The notes: generated by a model not told the origin, from the letters alone. DNA of 64,000 bases from Chitinophaga pinensis (GCA_945878115.1 CAMDVD010000010.1:1-64000); one strand, 5' to 3'; positions 7,657-16,192 are shown, counted from the stretch's first letter. Translations and numbers: made by a program.

Positions 7657-8394
7657 ATGGCACAACCTTTTACATTAGAAATAGCAGTATTTAGTCTACA
7701 AGGCGCACTGAATGCGGTATTGGCAGGCGCAGACCGGCTCGAACTTTGCGAGAACGCGCAGGATGGTGGAACAACACCTTCGTATGGTTTTTTAAAAATG
7801 GCAAAGCAATTAATTTCGATTCCCATTTTCCCCATCATACGCCCAAGAGGTGGCTCATTTGTTTATTCAGATGCAGAATTCAACATCATGAAGGAAGATA
7901 TTGTGGTTTGTAAAGAGTTAGGTTATAGTGGCGTTGTTATTGGGATACTGGACAAAGATGGAGAAATTGATATCCATCGAACACAAGAATTAGTGCGATT
8001 AGCAGGTAATATGGAAGTAACTTTTCATCGTGCATTTGATCGTTGTGCACAACCACAAAAAGCGTTAGAACAATTGATAGATTGTGGTTGTAAACGAATT
8101 CTTACCAGTGGACAATATCCTTCTGTTGTGCAGGGAATGGACTTATTAAAGGCTCTCATCGAACAGGCGAAAGATCGCATTATCATTATGCCTGGTAGTG
8201 GCGTAAATAGCAGCAATATTGCATTATTGGCTAAGCATACGCAAGCGAAAGAATTTCATACCGCAGCTAGACAGGCCGTCACACATTCTGCAGAATATTC
8301 ACCATCCAGCATGAACGAAAGTTTATCGTATGTGGGAGTTAATCAAGCAGAAATTGTGGCAATCAAAAATTTATTGACAATTTTTTTTGCGTAA
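7657..8394 (+). CDS. cutC: Copper homeostasis protein CutC
   Basis: The 245-residue TIM-barrel protein has the CutC signatures LEIAVFSLQGALNAVLAGAD (residues 7-26), LCENAQDGGTTPSYG, IRPRGGSFVYSDAEF, VTFHRAFDRC and LTSGQ. The real substrate or metal role of CutC proteins is debated, and copper handling is the historical assignment. It is cytoplasmic and co-transcribed with the upstream asparaginase (5-bp gap). The linkage of these two genes in Bacteroidota suggests a link to glycan or amino-sugar metabolism rather than to copper. That is inference. Confidence 0.93.
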   Translation: MAQPFTLEIAVFSLQGALNAVLAGADRLELCENAQDGGTTPSYGFLKMAKQLISIPIFPIIRPRGGSFVYSDAEFNIMKEDIVVCKELGYSGVVIGILDKDGEIDIHRTQELVRLAGNMEVTFHRAFDRCAQPQKALEQLIDCGCKRILTSGQYPSVVQGMDLLKALIEQAKDRIIIMPGSGVNSSNIALLAKHTQAKEFHTAARQAVTHSAEYSPSSMNESLSYVGVNQAEIVAIKNLLTIFFA

Positions 8395-8407
8395 GCTGTA
8401 GAAACGA

Positions 8408-8635
8408 TTACTCTTCATACCGCTTCATTTCTCTATCATAAAACTCAACAGCTAAAGCAACTAAGTCTGTCAATTCCGTTTTCAATTCCGCTTCACTAAT
8501 ATCATCTACCTCTTCTAAAAGTTCTAAATCATCATCTTTCAAATTGATTACAAATCTTGGATAATCTAAATGAACAATGAAAATATCTTCTGGGAAATCT
8601 GTATTGTCGCCTATTAAAAATTTTGGTAGTGTCAT
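8408..8635 (-). CDS. Small acidic conserved hypothetical protein
   Basis: This 75-residue, strongly acidic protein (LKDDDLELLEEVDDISEAEL) opens with MTLPKFLIGDNTDFPEDIFI, a start I associate with a small conserved Bacteroidota family of unknown role. No membrane segment is present. It is convergent with cutC, with a 13-bp gap between the stops. The sequence upstream of its start is the repeat field around tRNA-Cys. Confidence 0.75.
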   Translation of the reverse strand: MTLPKFLIGDNTDFPEDIFIVHLDYPRFVINLKDDDLELLEEVDDISEAELKTELTDLVALAVEFYDREMKRYEE

Positions 8636-8699
8636 AGTAAGGGTATTATTTTTTTTGTAATGTTTTTTTTAGACAGCAAGTATACAAACAAATTGGATA

Positions 8700-9017
8700 A
8701 GGACGGAATAAAGCAGGCTTCGGAATAAAGCAGACTTCGTGCCTCAGTCGCTTCATCCTCAGTCGCCATAAAACGATGCTCTTACAAAAAGTAGATATCG
8801 TATTTAGAAGACTAGATTTTCCAACCAATATTTCTTAAACGAAAAACGCCATAAAGAAAAAAAAATCTTTATGGCGCATCTGCTATTTCGGGGATATAGC
8901 AGAATTCAATATATAGTAGATTCCTTTTACATTCCTTTTGTTTCAGTCGCTATACCACGATATAGCGATGCGCTTAAATAAAGTAGATGTCGTGCCTCCA
9001 TCACTTTATTTCATAAA
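8700..9017. repeat. Degenerate duplicated units downstream of tRNA-Cys
   Basis: The stretch holds partial copies of a unit containing AGTCGCYATA, a near-palindrome CGCTATACCACGATATAGCG (8950-8969 region), AAAGTAGAT.TCGT and ATAAACGAAAAACGCC. Each copy ends at a terminator hairpin (8842-8876, 9018-9054). Related sequence on the other strand follows tRNA-Ala at 30718-30920. No protein-coding frame is supported. The array looks like successive duplications of a tRNA 3' flank. Confidence 0.6.
8842..8876 (-). terminator. Rho-independent terminator, distal copy after tRNA-Cys
   Basis: Read on the minus strand, an 11-bp perfect stem (CGCCATAAAGA paired with TCTTTATGGCG, 8847-8857 and 8866-8876) is followed by a T5 run (8842-8846). 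It lies about 190 bp beyond the tRNA, behind a first terminator. The same stem recurs at 30731-30758. Confidence 0.75.
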
Positions 9018-9054
9018 CGAAAAACGCCCTAAATTAATGAATCAATTTAGGGCG
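9018..9054 (-). terminator. Rho-independent terminator of tRNA-Cys
   Basis: On the minus strand an 11-bp perfect stem (arms 9025-9035 and 9044-9054, CGCCCTAAATT with AATTTAGGGCG, loop of 8) runs directly into TTTTT (9020-9024). It begins 16 bases after the tRNA 3' end. Confidence 0.85.
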
Positions 9055-9069
9055 CATCTGCTATATCGG

Positions 9070-9140
9070 AGGTCTCGACCGGATTCGAACCGGTGTAGAA
9101 GCTTTTGCAGAGCTTTGCCTAGCCACTCGGCTACAAGACC
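9070..9140 (-). tRNA. tRNA-Cys (GCA)
   Basis: This 71-nt cloverleaf has acceptor stem GGTCTTG paired with CGAGACC, anticodon stem AAGCT/AGCTT around loop CTGCAAA (anticodon GCA), T-arm ACCGG-TTCGAAT-CCGGT and the U73 discriminator expected for tRNA-Cys. CCA is not encoded. A terminator follows at once, and a second terminator lies in the repeat field beyond. Confidence 0.97.
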
Positions 9141-9186
9141 AATAGGGTGCGAATATATTACTTATTTTAGAAATAGCAAATTTGAT

Positions 9187-9194
9187 TAAGTTTG
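9187..9194 (+). promoter_or_regulatory. Bacteroidota -7 box (TAAGTTTG) before nucleoside phosphorylase
   Basis: TAAGTTTG fits the TAnnTTTG consensus of Bacteroidota housekeeping promoters and lies 12 bases upstream of the ATG at 9207. No clear -33 TTTG at the usual spacing is visible, so support is partial. Confidence 0.4.
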
Positions 9195-9206
9195 TAAAAA
9201 AATTAT

Positions 9207-10082
9207 ATGCCTACCATTGCCGAATCCGAATTAATAATTACGACAGAAGGAAGAGTATATCATATAAACCTAAAGCCTGAAGACCTTGCTAATACTGTCA
9301 TCACAGTTGGCGACCCAAATAGAGTCAAAGAGGTTTCTAAATATTTTGACCAGATAGAATTTAAAACGGAGCACCGCGAATTTGTAACCCATACAGGTAG
9401 AATCGGCAAAAAAAGATTGACCGTGATGTCAAGTGGAATAGGTCCAGACAATATTGATATAGTGATGAATGAACTAGATGCATTGGTCAATATCGAGTTT
9501 GAAACAAGAACAATTAAAGAACAACATACTGCATTGCAAATCATTCGCCTTGGCACTTCTGGGAGCTTGCAAGATGATATTGCAGTAGACAGTTTAGTGG
9601 CATCCAGTCATGGCATCGGTTTAGATAATGTGTTGCATTTTTATATGTTAGAAAATTCGACGCATGAAAACAATATGCAATCGGCATTTACAAAACATGT
9701 GCAATTAGAAAATAAAAATATTATTCCTTATGTGGTGCAAGGATCTACAGAATTACTCCATCATTTCACAACTGGATATCACCATGGCATAACGGTTACT
9801 TGTCCGGGTTTTTACGCGCCGCAAGGTCGTGTAGTGCGCGCAGGACTTCAATTTCCAGAGTTAGTAAATAAATTATCCAGCTTCCAATTTGATGACCATC
9901 GAATCACGAATTTTGAAATGGAGACTTCTGCCATTTTTGGTTTAGGAAAAATATTTGGCCATCATTGCTTGTCTATTAATACCATAGTTGCCAATCGTAT
10001 TCAAAAAACTTTCTCTAAGGATAGTGCAAAAAGTATTGAGGGGATGATTAAAAACAGTTTAGACATTATTGAGGGGATATAG
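9207..10082 (+). CDS. Nucleoside phosphorylase (uridine phosphorylase type)
   Basis: The 291-residue protein belongs to the PNP/UDP family, which splits nucleosides with phosphate into base and ribose 1-phosphate. Signatures are VITVGDPNRVKEVSKYFD (phosphate site near residue 36), SSGIGPDNIDIVMNEL, the IRLGTSGSLQ loop (about 111-120) and NFEMETSAIFGLG (about 236-248, with the Met-Glu-x-Ser ribose-binding residues). The GDPxRV and EMExS pattern suits uridine phosphorylase. The exact base preference cannot be read from sequence. It is cytoplasmic and monocistronic, divergent from tRNA-Cys. Confidence 0.88.
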   Translation: MPTIAESELIITTEGRVYHINLKPEDLANTVITVGDPNRVKEVSKYFDQIEFKTEHREFVTHTGRIGKKRLTVMSSGIGPDNIDIVMNELDALVNIEFETRTIKEQHTALQIIRLGTSGSLQDDIAVDSLVASSHGIGLDNVLHFYMLENSTHENNMQSAFTKHVQLENKNIIPYVVQGSTELLHHFTTGYHHGITVTCPGFYAPQGRVVRAGLQFPELVNKLSSFQFDDHRITNFEMETSAIFGLGKIFGHHCLSINTIVANRIQKTFSKDSAKSIEGMIKNSLDIIEGI

Positions 10083-10136
10083 TCATTTAACGTCAATTGA
10101 AATTATTGGACAGCAATCAAATAAGGAAACATGAAA

Positions 10137-10643
10137 TTAAACCAACATGTCCGAATGCAACGCTTGTACTATACTCACCTTTAGCTCATCCGCACAAGCC
10201 AGTAATAATTCTGTACAAGACAAGTGTAAAATTGGATGCTTTGTAAATGCCGCTATCTCTTGTAAAGGCATCAATACAAATTTACGTTTATGCATTTCTG
10301 GATGTGGAATAAATAATTTTTTCTCCACATGTATTTCATCATTAAAATAAAGAATATCAATATCAATATTTCTTGGTTCCCATTTCTGCTGTCGAACTCG
10401 TCCTAGATCTTTTTCAATTTGGAGAAAAGCCACTAATACGTCCATCGCCATTAATTCCGTTTCAATAAATAGTACTTGATTGAGGAATGAAGCCTGCTGC
10501 GTATTGCCCCATGCAGCAGTTTCGTAAACACTAGATTTTTGTACAATAAAACCCACCTCCTTTTCAATAAGCGTACAAGTTTTAGCAAGGAACTCTTCCC
10601 TTTTTCCTTGATTGCCTCCTATAATAACATACATACCGTTCAT
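10137..10643 (-). CDS. folK: 2-amino-4-hydroxy-6-hydroxymethyldihydropteridine diphosphokinase
   Basis: This enzyme transfers pyrophosphate from ATP to hydroxymethyl-dihydropterin in folate synthesis. I place the start at ATG 10643 (MNGMYVIIGGNQGKRE) because the family sequence begins there. Codons further upstream lie in the sppA 5' region. About 168 residues, normal for FolK. The signature RVRQQKWEPRNIDIDILYF (about residues 79-97, with the metal-binding D-x-D) and FIPHPEMHKRKFVLMPLQEI are clear. It is divergent from sppA across a 61-bp spacer. Confidence 0.93.
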   Translation of the reverse strand: MNGMYVIIGGNQGKREEFLAKTCTLIEKEVGFIVQKSSVYETAAWGNTQQASFLNQVLFIETELMAMDVLVAFLQIEKDLGRVRQQKWEPRNIDIDILYFNDEIHVEKKLFIPHPEMHKRKFVLMPLQEIAAFTKHPILHLSCTELLLACADELKVSIVQALHSDMLV

Positions 10644-10676
10644 ACCAATTACATGTCGTTTGTTGTGTTGCTTTAT

Positions 10677-10684
10677 TACATTTG
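10677..10684 (+). promoter_or_regulatory. Bacteroidota -7 box (TACATTTG) for sppA
   Basis: TACATTTG in the short folK-sppA divergent spacer matches TAnnTTTG and sits 20 bases before the sppA ATG at 10705. An upstream TTTG (10659-10662) is closer than the usual spacing. Confidence 0.45.
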
Positions 10685-10704
10685 CGCAAATATCAAGAAA
10701 AACA

Positions 10705-12453
10705 ATGAGACAATTTTTTAAATTTTTATTTGCTAGTTTATGTGCCATTATTCTGTTTAATCTAATCCTATTTATTATTGTTTTAGGTGTAGCTGCAGGT
10801 AGTTCTTCGAGTAAAGATAAAGTGGTAGGAAAAAATTCCGTTTTACTCATTGATTTGAATGAACCAATTATGGAACAAGGCAAAGAGAATACCTTGGCTA
10901 TTCTCTCCAACCAATCCAGTACTACAATTGGTTTAAATGATGTTTTACTCTCCATAGAAAATGCAAAAACGGATACTAAAATCAATGGCATTTATGTCAA
11001 AATGGGAATTTGTCCAAATGGCTGGGCGAGCATGCAAGAGCTACGATTGGCTTTAATTGATTTTCAAAAAACGGACAAATTTGTGATTGCTTATGGCGAA
11101 GTTGCTGACCATAAATCTTACTATGTTGCAAGCGCTTGTAAAAAAGTGTACTTGAATCCGGCTGGTGGCATGGACTACAAAGGATTGGCAATTAATGGCA
11201 TGTTTTACAAAGGCACTTTAGACAAGCTCGATATTAAAACAGAAGCTTTTCATTGCGGTCAATTTAAAGGTGCTTACGAACCTTATAAATTAGAAAAATA
11301 TAGCGATCCAAATCGATATCAATTGGGCGTTTTATTGGGCGATTTTTATGCTGAATTTTTACGTGGCGTTTCTGAAAAAACTGGAACAGATACAACTACG
11401 CTAGCTGCGATGGCACGCAATGGCTCCGTTCGTTTTCCGAAAGATGCATTAGAGGCAAAATTAGTAGACGGTCTTTTATTTTCTGATTCTGTTGAAAATA
11501 TTGTTAAACAAAAAATGAAGTTGAAAGCCAAGGACAAAATCAATTTTATTTCCCCTGATGAGTATGCAGCATTGATCCCTAGCACTTCCAAATCAAAAGA
11601 TAAAATTGCAATTTTATACGCAGATGGTACAATTTATGATGGAGAAGGTGATGAAGATATACATTCAAAAGATTATATAAAAGTGATTCGCAAATTGGCG
11701 AATGACGAATCTATTAAAGCAGTTGTGCTTCGTATTAATTCACCTGGTGGAAGTGCGATGGCAAGTGAAATCATCTATCACGAATTGATGGAATTAAAAA
11801 AGAAAAAACCTATCGTGGTAAGTATGAGTAATTATGCGGCAAGCGGTGGTTATTATATTGCATGTGCAGCGGATAGCATTTTTGCTGATCAAAATACATT
11901 GACAGGTTCTATCGGTGTTGTAGGTGTGATGTTCAATATTGGAGACATGCTTAAAAACAAATTGGGTGTAACTACAGATGTTGTAAAAACAGGTACTTTC
12001 GCTGATTTTCCAAACATGTCTCGCCCCATGACAGACTTGGAAAGGACATGGATTCAAAGTTATTTAGACAGTACGTATATTCAGTTTAAATCCCGTGTCG
12101 CATTAGCCCGTAAAATGACGATGGCACAAGTAGAAGATCTAGCGCAAGGGCATGTTTATAGTGGCGTGAGTGCAAAAAAAATAAACTTAATCGATGATTT
12201 TGGCAATATGACAAGAGCTTTGCAAAGCGCTTCTGCTTTGGCTAAACTAAGCAGCTATAAAACAGTAGAGTACCCAAAACAAGTCGACAAATTAGAAGAA
12301 ATTATTTCTAAATTGACAGGACAAAAAAGAGAAGAAGCTGTTGTAAAAAAAGTACTTGGAGAAGATTATGTGGTATATAAAGAAATTCAAAAATTGCGAT
12401 CGCAACAAAATCAATTGCAAACCATTATGCCGATGCAATTTGACATTAAGTAG
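10705..12453 (+). CDS. sppA: Signal peptide peptidase SppA, 67K type
   Basis: This inner-membrane serine protease degrades cleaved signal peptides. From ATG 10705 it has 582 residues: an N-terminal membrane anchor (FLFASLCAIILFNLILFIIV, about 7-26), then two S49 domains. The Lys/Ser dyad of the long type is split between them: Lys188 in CGQFKGAYEPY and Ser380 in NYAASGGYYIA. RINSPGGSAMASE and the tandem GxxGSIGV segment are intact. The earlier in-frame start at 10612 would overlap folK and adds no family sequence. The 3' end overlaps the convergent elaA-like gene by 8 bp. Confidence 0.96.
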   Translation: MRQFFKFLFASLCAIILFNLILFIIVLGVAAGSSSSKDKVVGKNSVLLIDLNEPIMEQGKENTLAILSNQSSTTIGLNDVLLSIENAKTDTKINGIYVKMGICPNGWASMQELRLALIDFQKTDKFVIAYGEVADHKSYYVASACKKVYLNPAGGMDYKGLAINGMFYKGTLDKLDIKTEAFHCGQFKGAYEPYKLEKYSDPNRYQLGVLLGDFYAEFLRGVSEKTGTDTTTLAAMARNGSVRFPKDALEAKLVDGLLFSDSVENIVKQKMKLKAKDKINFISPDEYAALIPSTSKSKDKIAILYADGTIYDGEGDEDIHSKDYIKVIRKLANDESIKAVVLRINSPGGSAMASEIIYHELMELKKKKPIVVSMSNYAASGGYYIACAADSIFADQNTLTGSIGVVGVMFNIGDMLKNKLGVTTDVVKTGTFADFPNMSRPMTDLERTWIQSYLDSTYIQFKSRVALARKMTMAQVEDLAQGHVYSGVSAKKINLIDDFGNMTRALQSASALAKLSSYKTVEYPKQVDKLEEIISKLTGQKREEAVVKKVLGEDYVVYKEIQKLRSQQNQLQTIMPMQFDIK

Positions 12454-12901
12454 TACGGTGTTTATAAATCATTCCAATATGCGGAATATGATCTTCTAAA
12501 TACAATTCTCCTACCGTTTTAAAACCAAGATTAGCATAGAATTTTTCCAAGTAGGCTTGTGCACTTATTTTTAATGGGAATTTATATTCTGTTGTGCAAA
12601 TACTTATCGCTTTTTCCATCAACGCAATGCCGTATTGTTTGCCACGATGCGTAGATTTAATGAGCACTCTACCGATAGAACAATAACCAGTATAAGAAAT
12701 TCCTTCGGGTAAAATTCGACAATAAGCCACTAGTTGATTTTCTTCAAAACCCAGTAAATGAACGGCCTGTAAGTCTTTCCCATCACAATCTTGGTACAAA
12801 CAATTTTGTTCCATAATAAATACTTCCAAACGCAGGGAAATAATTTGGTATAATAATTCGGTGTTCAATTCCGAGAAGGTATAAGCTTTGAATTGTATCA
12901 T
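12446..12901 (-). CDS. ElaA-like GNAT N-acetyltransferase
   Basis: The 151-residue single GNAT domain has acetyl-CoA-binding motif A, IGRVLIKSTHRGKQYGIALM (about residues 76-95), with the R/Q-x-x-G-x-G/A pattern. The C-terminal SAQAYLEKFYANLGF and DHIPHIGMIYK blocks are characteristic of the ElaA branch. The acetyl acceptor is unknown. It abuts mqnD (start next to the mqnD stop), so it is probably the third gene of the mqnB-mqnD transcript, though it has no known role in menaquinone synthesis. Confidence 0.9.
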   Translation of the reverse strand: MIQFKAYTFSELNTELLYQIISLRLEVFIMEQNCLYQDCDGKDLQAVHLLGFEENQLVAYCRILPEGISYTGYCSIGRVLIKSTHRGKQYGIALMEKAISICTTEYKFPLKISAQAYLEKFYANLGFKTVGELYLEDHIPHIGMIYKHRTT

Positions 12902-13723
12902 TTAATTAGTTTTAACAAATAAAGGAAGTGAAGAATTATGATGTAAAATAGAACCCATTTTAGTAACCGCATCGATTCCATTTGCGGATATCTCAAACGT
13001 ATTTTCATTAACATATAAGTCGATATGTTTTAGCATCACAGCTTCGTCCATTTCTTGTGCATGATTTTTTACAAATTGACTAAGTACTGGATAGCTTTTT
13101 CTAGAATAAGAAATGCTTGATTGTATTAAAAAATTAATTTGGCTTTGCATTTCATCTGACAAATTTCTGCGAATAGCAATACCGCCGAGTGGAATCGGCA
13201 ATTCCGTTTTTTGTTCCCAATACTCCCCAAGATCTAACAATTGAATCAGTCCTTTATCCTGATAAGTAAATCTATTTTCATGAATGATAACACCAGCCTG
13301 GAATTCGCCTTGGAGCACCTTGTTTTCTATGTCAGAAAATGGTAACGCTGTTCTGTTTTGGCTTTCCGAAAAAGCAAAACTCAATAAAAAATTTGCGGTG
13401 GTATGTATGCCAGGAATAGCAATAGATAAGTTTGAAATCTCTTGTATTGGAAAATTCTCTTTTGCAATCAATAAAGGACCAACTCCGTTGCCTAAGGCGC
13501 TGCCACTGCGAAGCATGATGTAATTATCCAAAACAGAAAAATAGTTGGCATAGCTCATTTTAACAATATCCAGCTTACCTTGTTGCGCCAATTTATTTAA
13601 CGTTTCTACGTCTTCAAATATAAATTCAAAAGACATCCCATGTGTATCTATTAAGCTATGATACATCGCATCAAAAATAAAAGTATCATTAGGGCAAGGG
13701 GATATACCAACTGTAAATTTCAT
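12902..13723 (-). CDS. mqnD: 1,4-dihydroxy-6-naphthoate synthase
   Basis: MqnD converts cyclic de-hypoxanthine futalosine to 1,4-dihydroxy-6-naphthoate in the futalosine route to menaquinone. The 273-residue protein has the periplasmic-binding-protein fold of the family. It starts with GISPCPNDTFIFDAMYH (residues 5-21) and contains GKLDIVKMSYANYF, LRSGSALGNGVGPLL and the VIIHENRFTYQ segment with its active-site His. It follows mqnB with a 3-bp gap. mqnA, mqnC and mqnE are not in the window. Confidence 0.96.
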   Translation of the reverse strand: MKFTVGISPCPNDTFIFDAMYHSLIDTHGMSFEFIFEDVETLNKLAQQGKLDIVKMSYANYFSVLDNYIMLRSGSALGNGVGPLLIAKENFPIQEISNLSIAIPGIHTTANFLLSFAFSESQNRTALPFSDIENKVLQGEFQAGVIIHENRFTYQDKGLIQLLDLGEYWEQKTELPIPLGGIAIRRNLSDEMQSQINFLIQSSISYSRKSYPVLSQFVKNHAQEMDEAVMLKHIDLYVNENTFEISANGIDAVTKMGSILHHNSSLPLFVKTN

Positions 13724-13726
13724 GGC

Positions 13727-14362
13727 TTAAGAAATAGATTGAATAAAGGAAAGGACTTCTTGTTGACAATTTGCAATTGCTAGTTGTATTTGCCAATTGG
13801 TTTTGTTACGAGGTTCAACATAATTGGAAATCCCTCTACATTGCACGAAATTAATTTTTTCTTGCAAACAAATATAATGCAATGCGGCGCCTTCCATAGA
13901 TTCAATTTGTGCCTTAAATTTTTCTTGTCGCAGTTGAATTGTTTGCGCAGAACCAGCAGCTAATGCCACTGTCAATGCTCTTACTTTTTTGAGTCGATTG
14001 AAAAATGGATATTGCATTGGATTTTCCAACATCATACTTTTAAAAGGAAATGCATCCGCTTCTTGCAATTCTAAATCCAATAAGTCTAGTAATTGATTAT
14101 GGTCTTCTGCGCCAGTATCCCCTAATATTTCTTGCTTCACAAATACGACTTCACCCAATTGTAGCGTCTTCGTATAACTCCCTGCAATACCTATTTGAAT
14201 AATCAAATTTGGGTTACCTCTTGCAAGCTTTGCTAGATGATAAGTAGATGCCATAAGCCCTACTCCATGAATAAATGTCTCTATCTTATGCTTTGCCGAA
14301 TTGCATTTTTTGGCGATACCATTCAATTCAAATTCAGTTGCAGCTACAATAGCAATATTCAT
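13727..14362 (-). CDS. mqnB: Futalosine hydrolase
   Basis: MqnB removes the base from futalosine or aminodeoxyfutalosine to give dehypoxanthine futalosine. The 211-residue protein belongs to the MTAN/PNP nucleosidase fold: N-terminal MNIAIVAATEFEL, the IQIGIAGSY loop (about residues 56-64), VFVKQEILGDTGAED and the ESMEGAALHYIC motif (about 153-164) with the catalytic Glu. Close linkage to mqnD fixes the assignment over a plain MTA/SAH nucleosidase. Confidence 0.93.
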   Translation of the reverse strand: MNIAIVAATEFELNGIAKKCNSAKHKIETFIHGVGLMASTYHLAKLARGNPNLIIQIGIAGSYTKTLQLGEVVFVKQEILGDTGAEDHNQLLDLLDLELQEADAFPFKSMMLENPMQYPFFNRLKKVRALTVALAAGSAQTIQLRQEKFKAQIESMEGAALHYICLQEKINFVQCRGISNYVEPRNKTNWQIQLAIANCQQEVLSFIQSIS

Positions 14363-14533
14363 TTGGCAAAAATGCTAAAAATAACAGCAGCTACCAAATA
14401 TTAGATGTTACCTAATTCTCTACATTTTAATTCAAAAAAAATGAGATTAAAGATACCAACCTTATTTAGATTTCAACATTACTACCTATTTGATTAAAAT
14501 AGTTTTACTTTTAGACTTTAAATATTTAAAACC

Positions 14534-15562
14534 ATGATGATTAAGAAACTAAAGAATGTAAAAGTCAATTTATTTCAACTCTTTGTAATTCTTTGTGTAA
14601 CAGGCTTCATCGTATTTATCGCCACCTCTTACTCTTACTCCAACAATTCGGATCCGTTCGCGAATGAGACATATACTAATGTAGAAAGCCATTGCACCCC
14701 TTCTATAAAACGAATGAAAGATTTCAAATATGTGAAGCCTATTCTTTTTGTGGACAATAATTGTGAAGGCCTTCAATTTGCCGATCTAAAAAGTAAACTT
14801 ACAGATATGTTAGATCGTTATGCACGTAAAAATGAAATCAATAATGCATCTATTTATATAAAAGATTTTCAAAGTAATGATTATTTGAGTATCAATGAAA
14901 CACAAACTTATGTCCCTGCTTCGCTAATGAAAGTAGCACTCTTAATTTCAATATTGAAAATGAGTGAATCCACACCTGGCTTTTTGGACAAACAAATAAC
15001 TTTTAAAATTCCTTACAACAGCCCTAAAACCCAAAACATTATTACTAAAACAATTCAATTAGGTAGCACGTATACTGTTAAAGAATTAATGACTTACATG
15101 ATTAAATATTCCGACAACAATGCAACCAACTTAGTGGCTTCTAATATTGAAGGAGGTTTGTTGGAAAAAGTATTTTCCGATTTTGGATTAAAAGCACCAA
15201 ATAGCAAAAACAAAGACATAAACATTACATGTGCTGAATATTCTTGTTTTATGCGTGCCTTATATAATGGTGCATATTTAACAAAAGAACATTCTGAATA
15301 CGCTTTAGAACTATTGATCACTTCTGATTTCGAAAATGGTCTTCGTAAACCGATTCCAAAAGAATATAAAATTGCCAGTAAATTTGGAGAAAGTGGCAAC
15401 CAAACAGAAAAACAATTACATGAATCTGGCATTGTCTATTTAGACAATAAGGCTTATTTACTTACAGTAATGACGAAAGGAGCTTCAGCAGAAACTTTAG
15501 CCAAAGTGATCAGTAACATCTCTGAAAAAGTTTTTACAGAAATGAATGGAAAACCTATGTAA
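14534..15562 (+). CDS. Serine hydrolase of the beta-lactamase/penicillin-binding fold
   Basis: The 342-residue protein has an N-terminal membrane anchor (LFQLFVILCVTGFIVFIA, about 13-30) and a periplasmic beta-lactamase-like domain. Active-site elements are S130-L-M-K133 (SxxK), S193-D194-N195 (SDN) and K283-F284-G285 in place of KTG. The class A ExxLN glutamate is not recognisable in the region where it should lie (CAEYSCFMRALYN). So it is more likely a DD-peptidase-like or regulatory hydrolase than an efficient class A beta-lactamase. It is monocistronic, with starts possible at 14534 or the adjacent ATG 14537. Confidence 0.8.
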   Translation: MMIKKLKNVKVNLFQLFVILCVTGFIVFIATSYSYSNNSDPFANETYTNVESHCTPSIKRMKDFKYVKPILFVDNNCEGLQFADLKSKLTDMLDRYARKNEINNASIYIKDFQSNDYLSINETQTYVPASLMKVALLISILKMSESTPGFLDKQITFKIPYNSPKTQNIITKTIQLGSTYTVKELMTYMIKYSDNNATNLVASNIEGGLLEKVFSDFGLKAPNSKNKDINITCAEYSCFMRALYNGAYLTKEHSEYALELLITSDFENGLRKPIPKEYKIASKFGESGNQTEKQLHESGIVYLDNKAYLLTVMTKGASAETLAKVISNISEKVFTEMNGKPM

Positions 15563-15735
15563 TTAGGAGTGACTCGTAAAATGGCGGAGTACCTGCTCAT
15601 TTAATATCGAAAAGCCCTACAGCCTTTGTTGAAAAATCAATTGGTATTCGATAAGCAAATAGGCGAATTAGACATTTATTACCATTCTTCATTTTATCCG
15701 TCGAATGCATTGCACCAATTATCAATTTCCCCAAT

Positions 15736-15743
15736 TATCTTTG
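15736..15743 (+). promoter_or_regulatory. Bacteroidota -7 box (TATCTTTG) for queD-folE
   Basis: TATCTTTG matches TAnnTTTG and lies 16 bases before the ATG at 15760. A TTG at 15710-15712 is a weak -33 candidate. It probably drives the queD-folE transcript. Confidence 0.45.
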
Positions 15744-15759
15744 CAAAAAAAATAACAGA

Positions 15760-16179
15760 ATGGTTCATGTAACTCGTGTAGAACATTTTAATGCAGCGCA
15801 TAAATTGTGGAATGAAAAATGGTCGGCAGAAAAAAATAAAGAGGTGTTTGGCAAATGTGCTAATGAAAATTATCATGGCCACAATTACGAATTGCATGTA
15901 ACCGTAAAAGGGAATATGCATGAAGATACAGGCTTTGTTATTAATGCAAAAGAGCTTGGTGAAATCATGAAAGTGCAAGTTGTAGATGTAGTAGATCATT
16001 GCAACCTCAATATGGACGTACCATTTATGAAGGGCAAATTTACATCAGCCGAAAATTTTGCAGTAGCAATTTGGAATTTATTGGAAGCTGAAATCGAAAA
16101 ACATGGTGCGCAAATACATTGCGTAAAATTAATTGAAACCCAAAGAATTTACGTTGAGTATTTTGGAGATAATGGATAA
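15760..16179 (+). CDS. queD: 6-carboxytetrahydropterin synthase / PTPS family
   Basis: The 139-residue enzyme acts on dihydroneopterin triphosphate. QueD makes 6-carboxy-tetrahydropterin for queuosine, and close relatives make 6-pyruvoyl-tetrahydropterin. The zinc-binding histidines are in HFNAAH (residues 9-14) and YHGHNY. The catalytic Cys is in FGKCANENYHGHNYEL, and the DHCNLN and LIETQRIYVEYF elements are intact. It lies 13 bp upstream of folE, whose product is its substrate, so a pterin operon is clear. QueD versus PTPS activity cannot be settled from sequence alone. Confidence 0.92.
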   Translation: MVHVTRVEHFNAAHKLWNEKWSAEKNKEVFGKCANENYHGHNYELHVTVKGNMHEDTGFVINAKELGEIMKVQVVDVVDHCNLNMDVPFMKGKFTSAENFAVAIWNLLEAEIEKHGAQIHCVKLIETQRIYVEYFGDNG

Positions 16180-16192
16180 ATAAAGAAAAAAA

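Noticed and set aside
12446-12453. Overlap of sppA and the elaA-like gene as a sign of error
   Set aside because: Short convergent overlaps of stop regions are normal in compact genomes.
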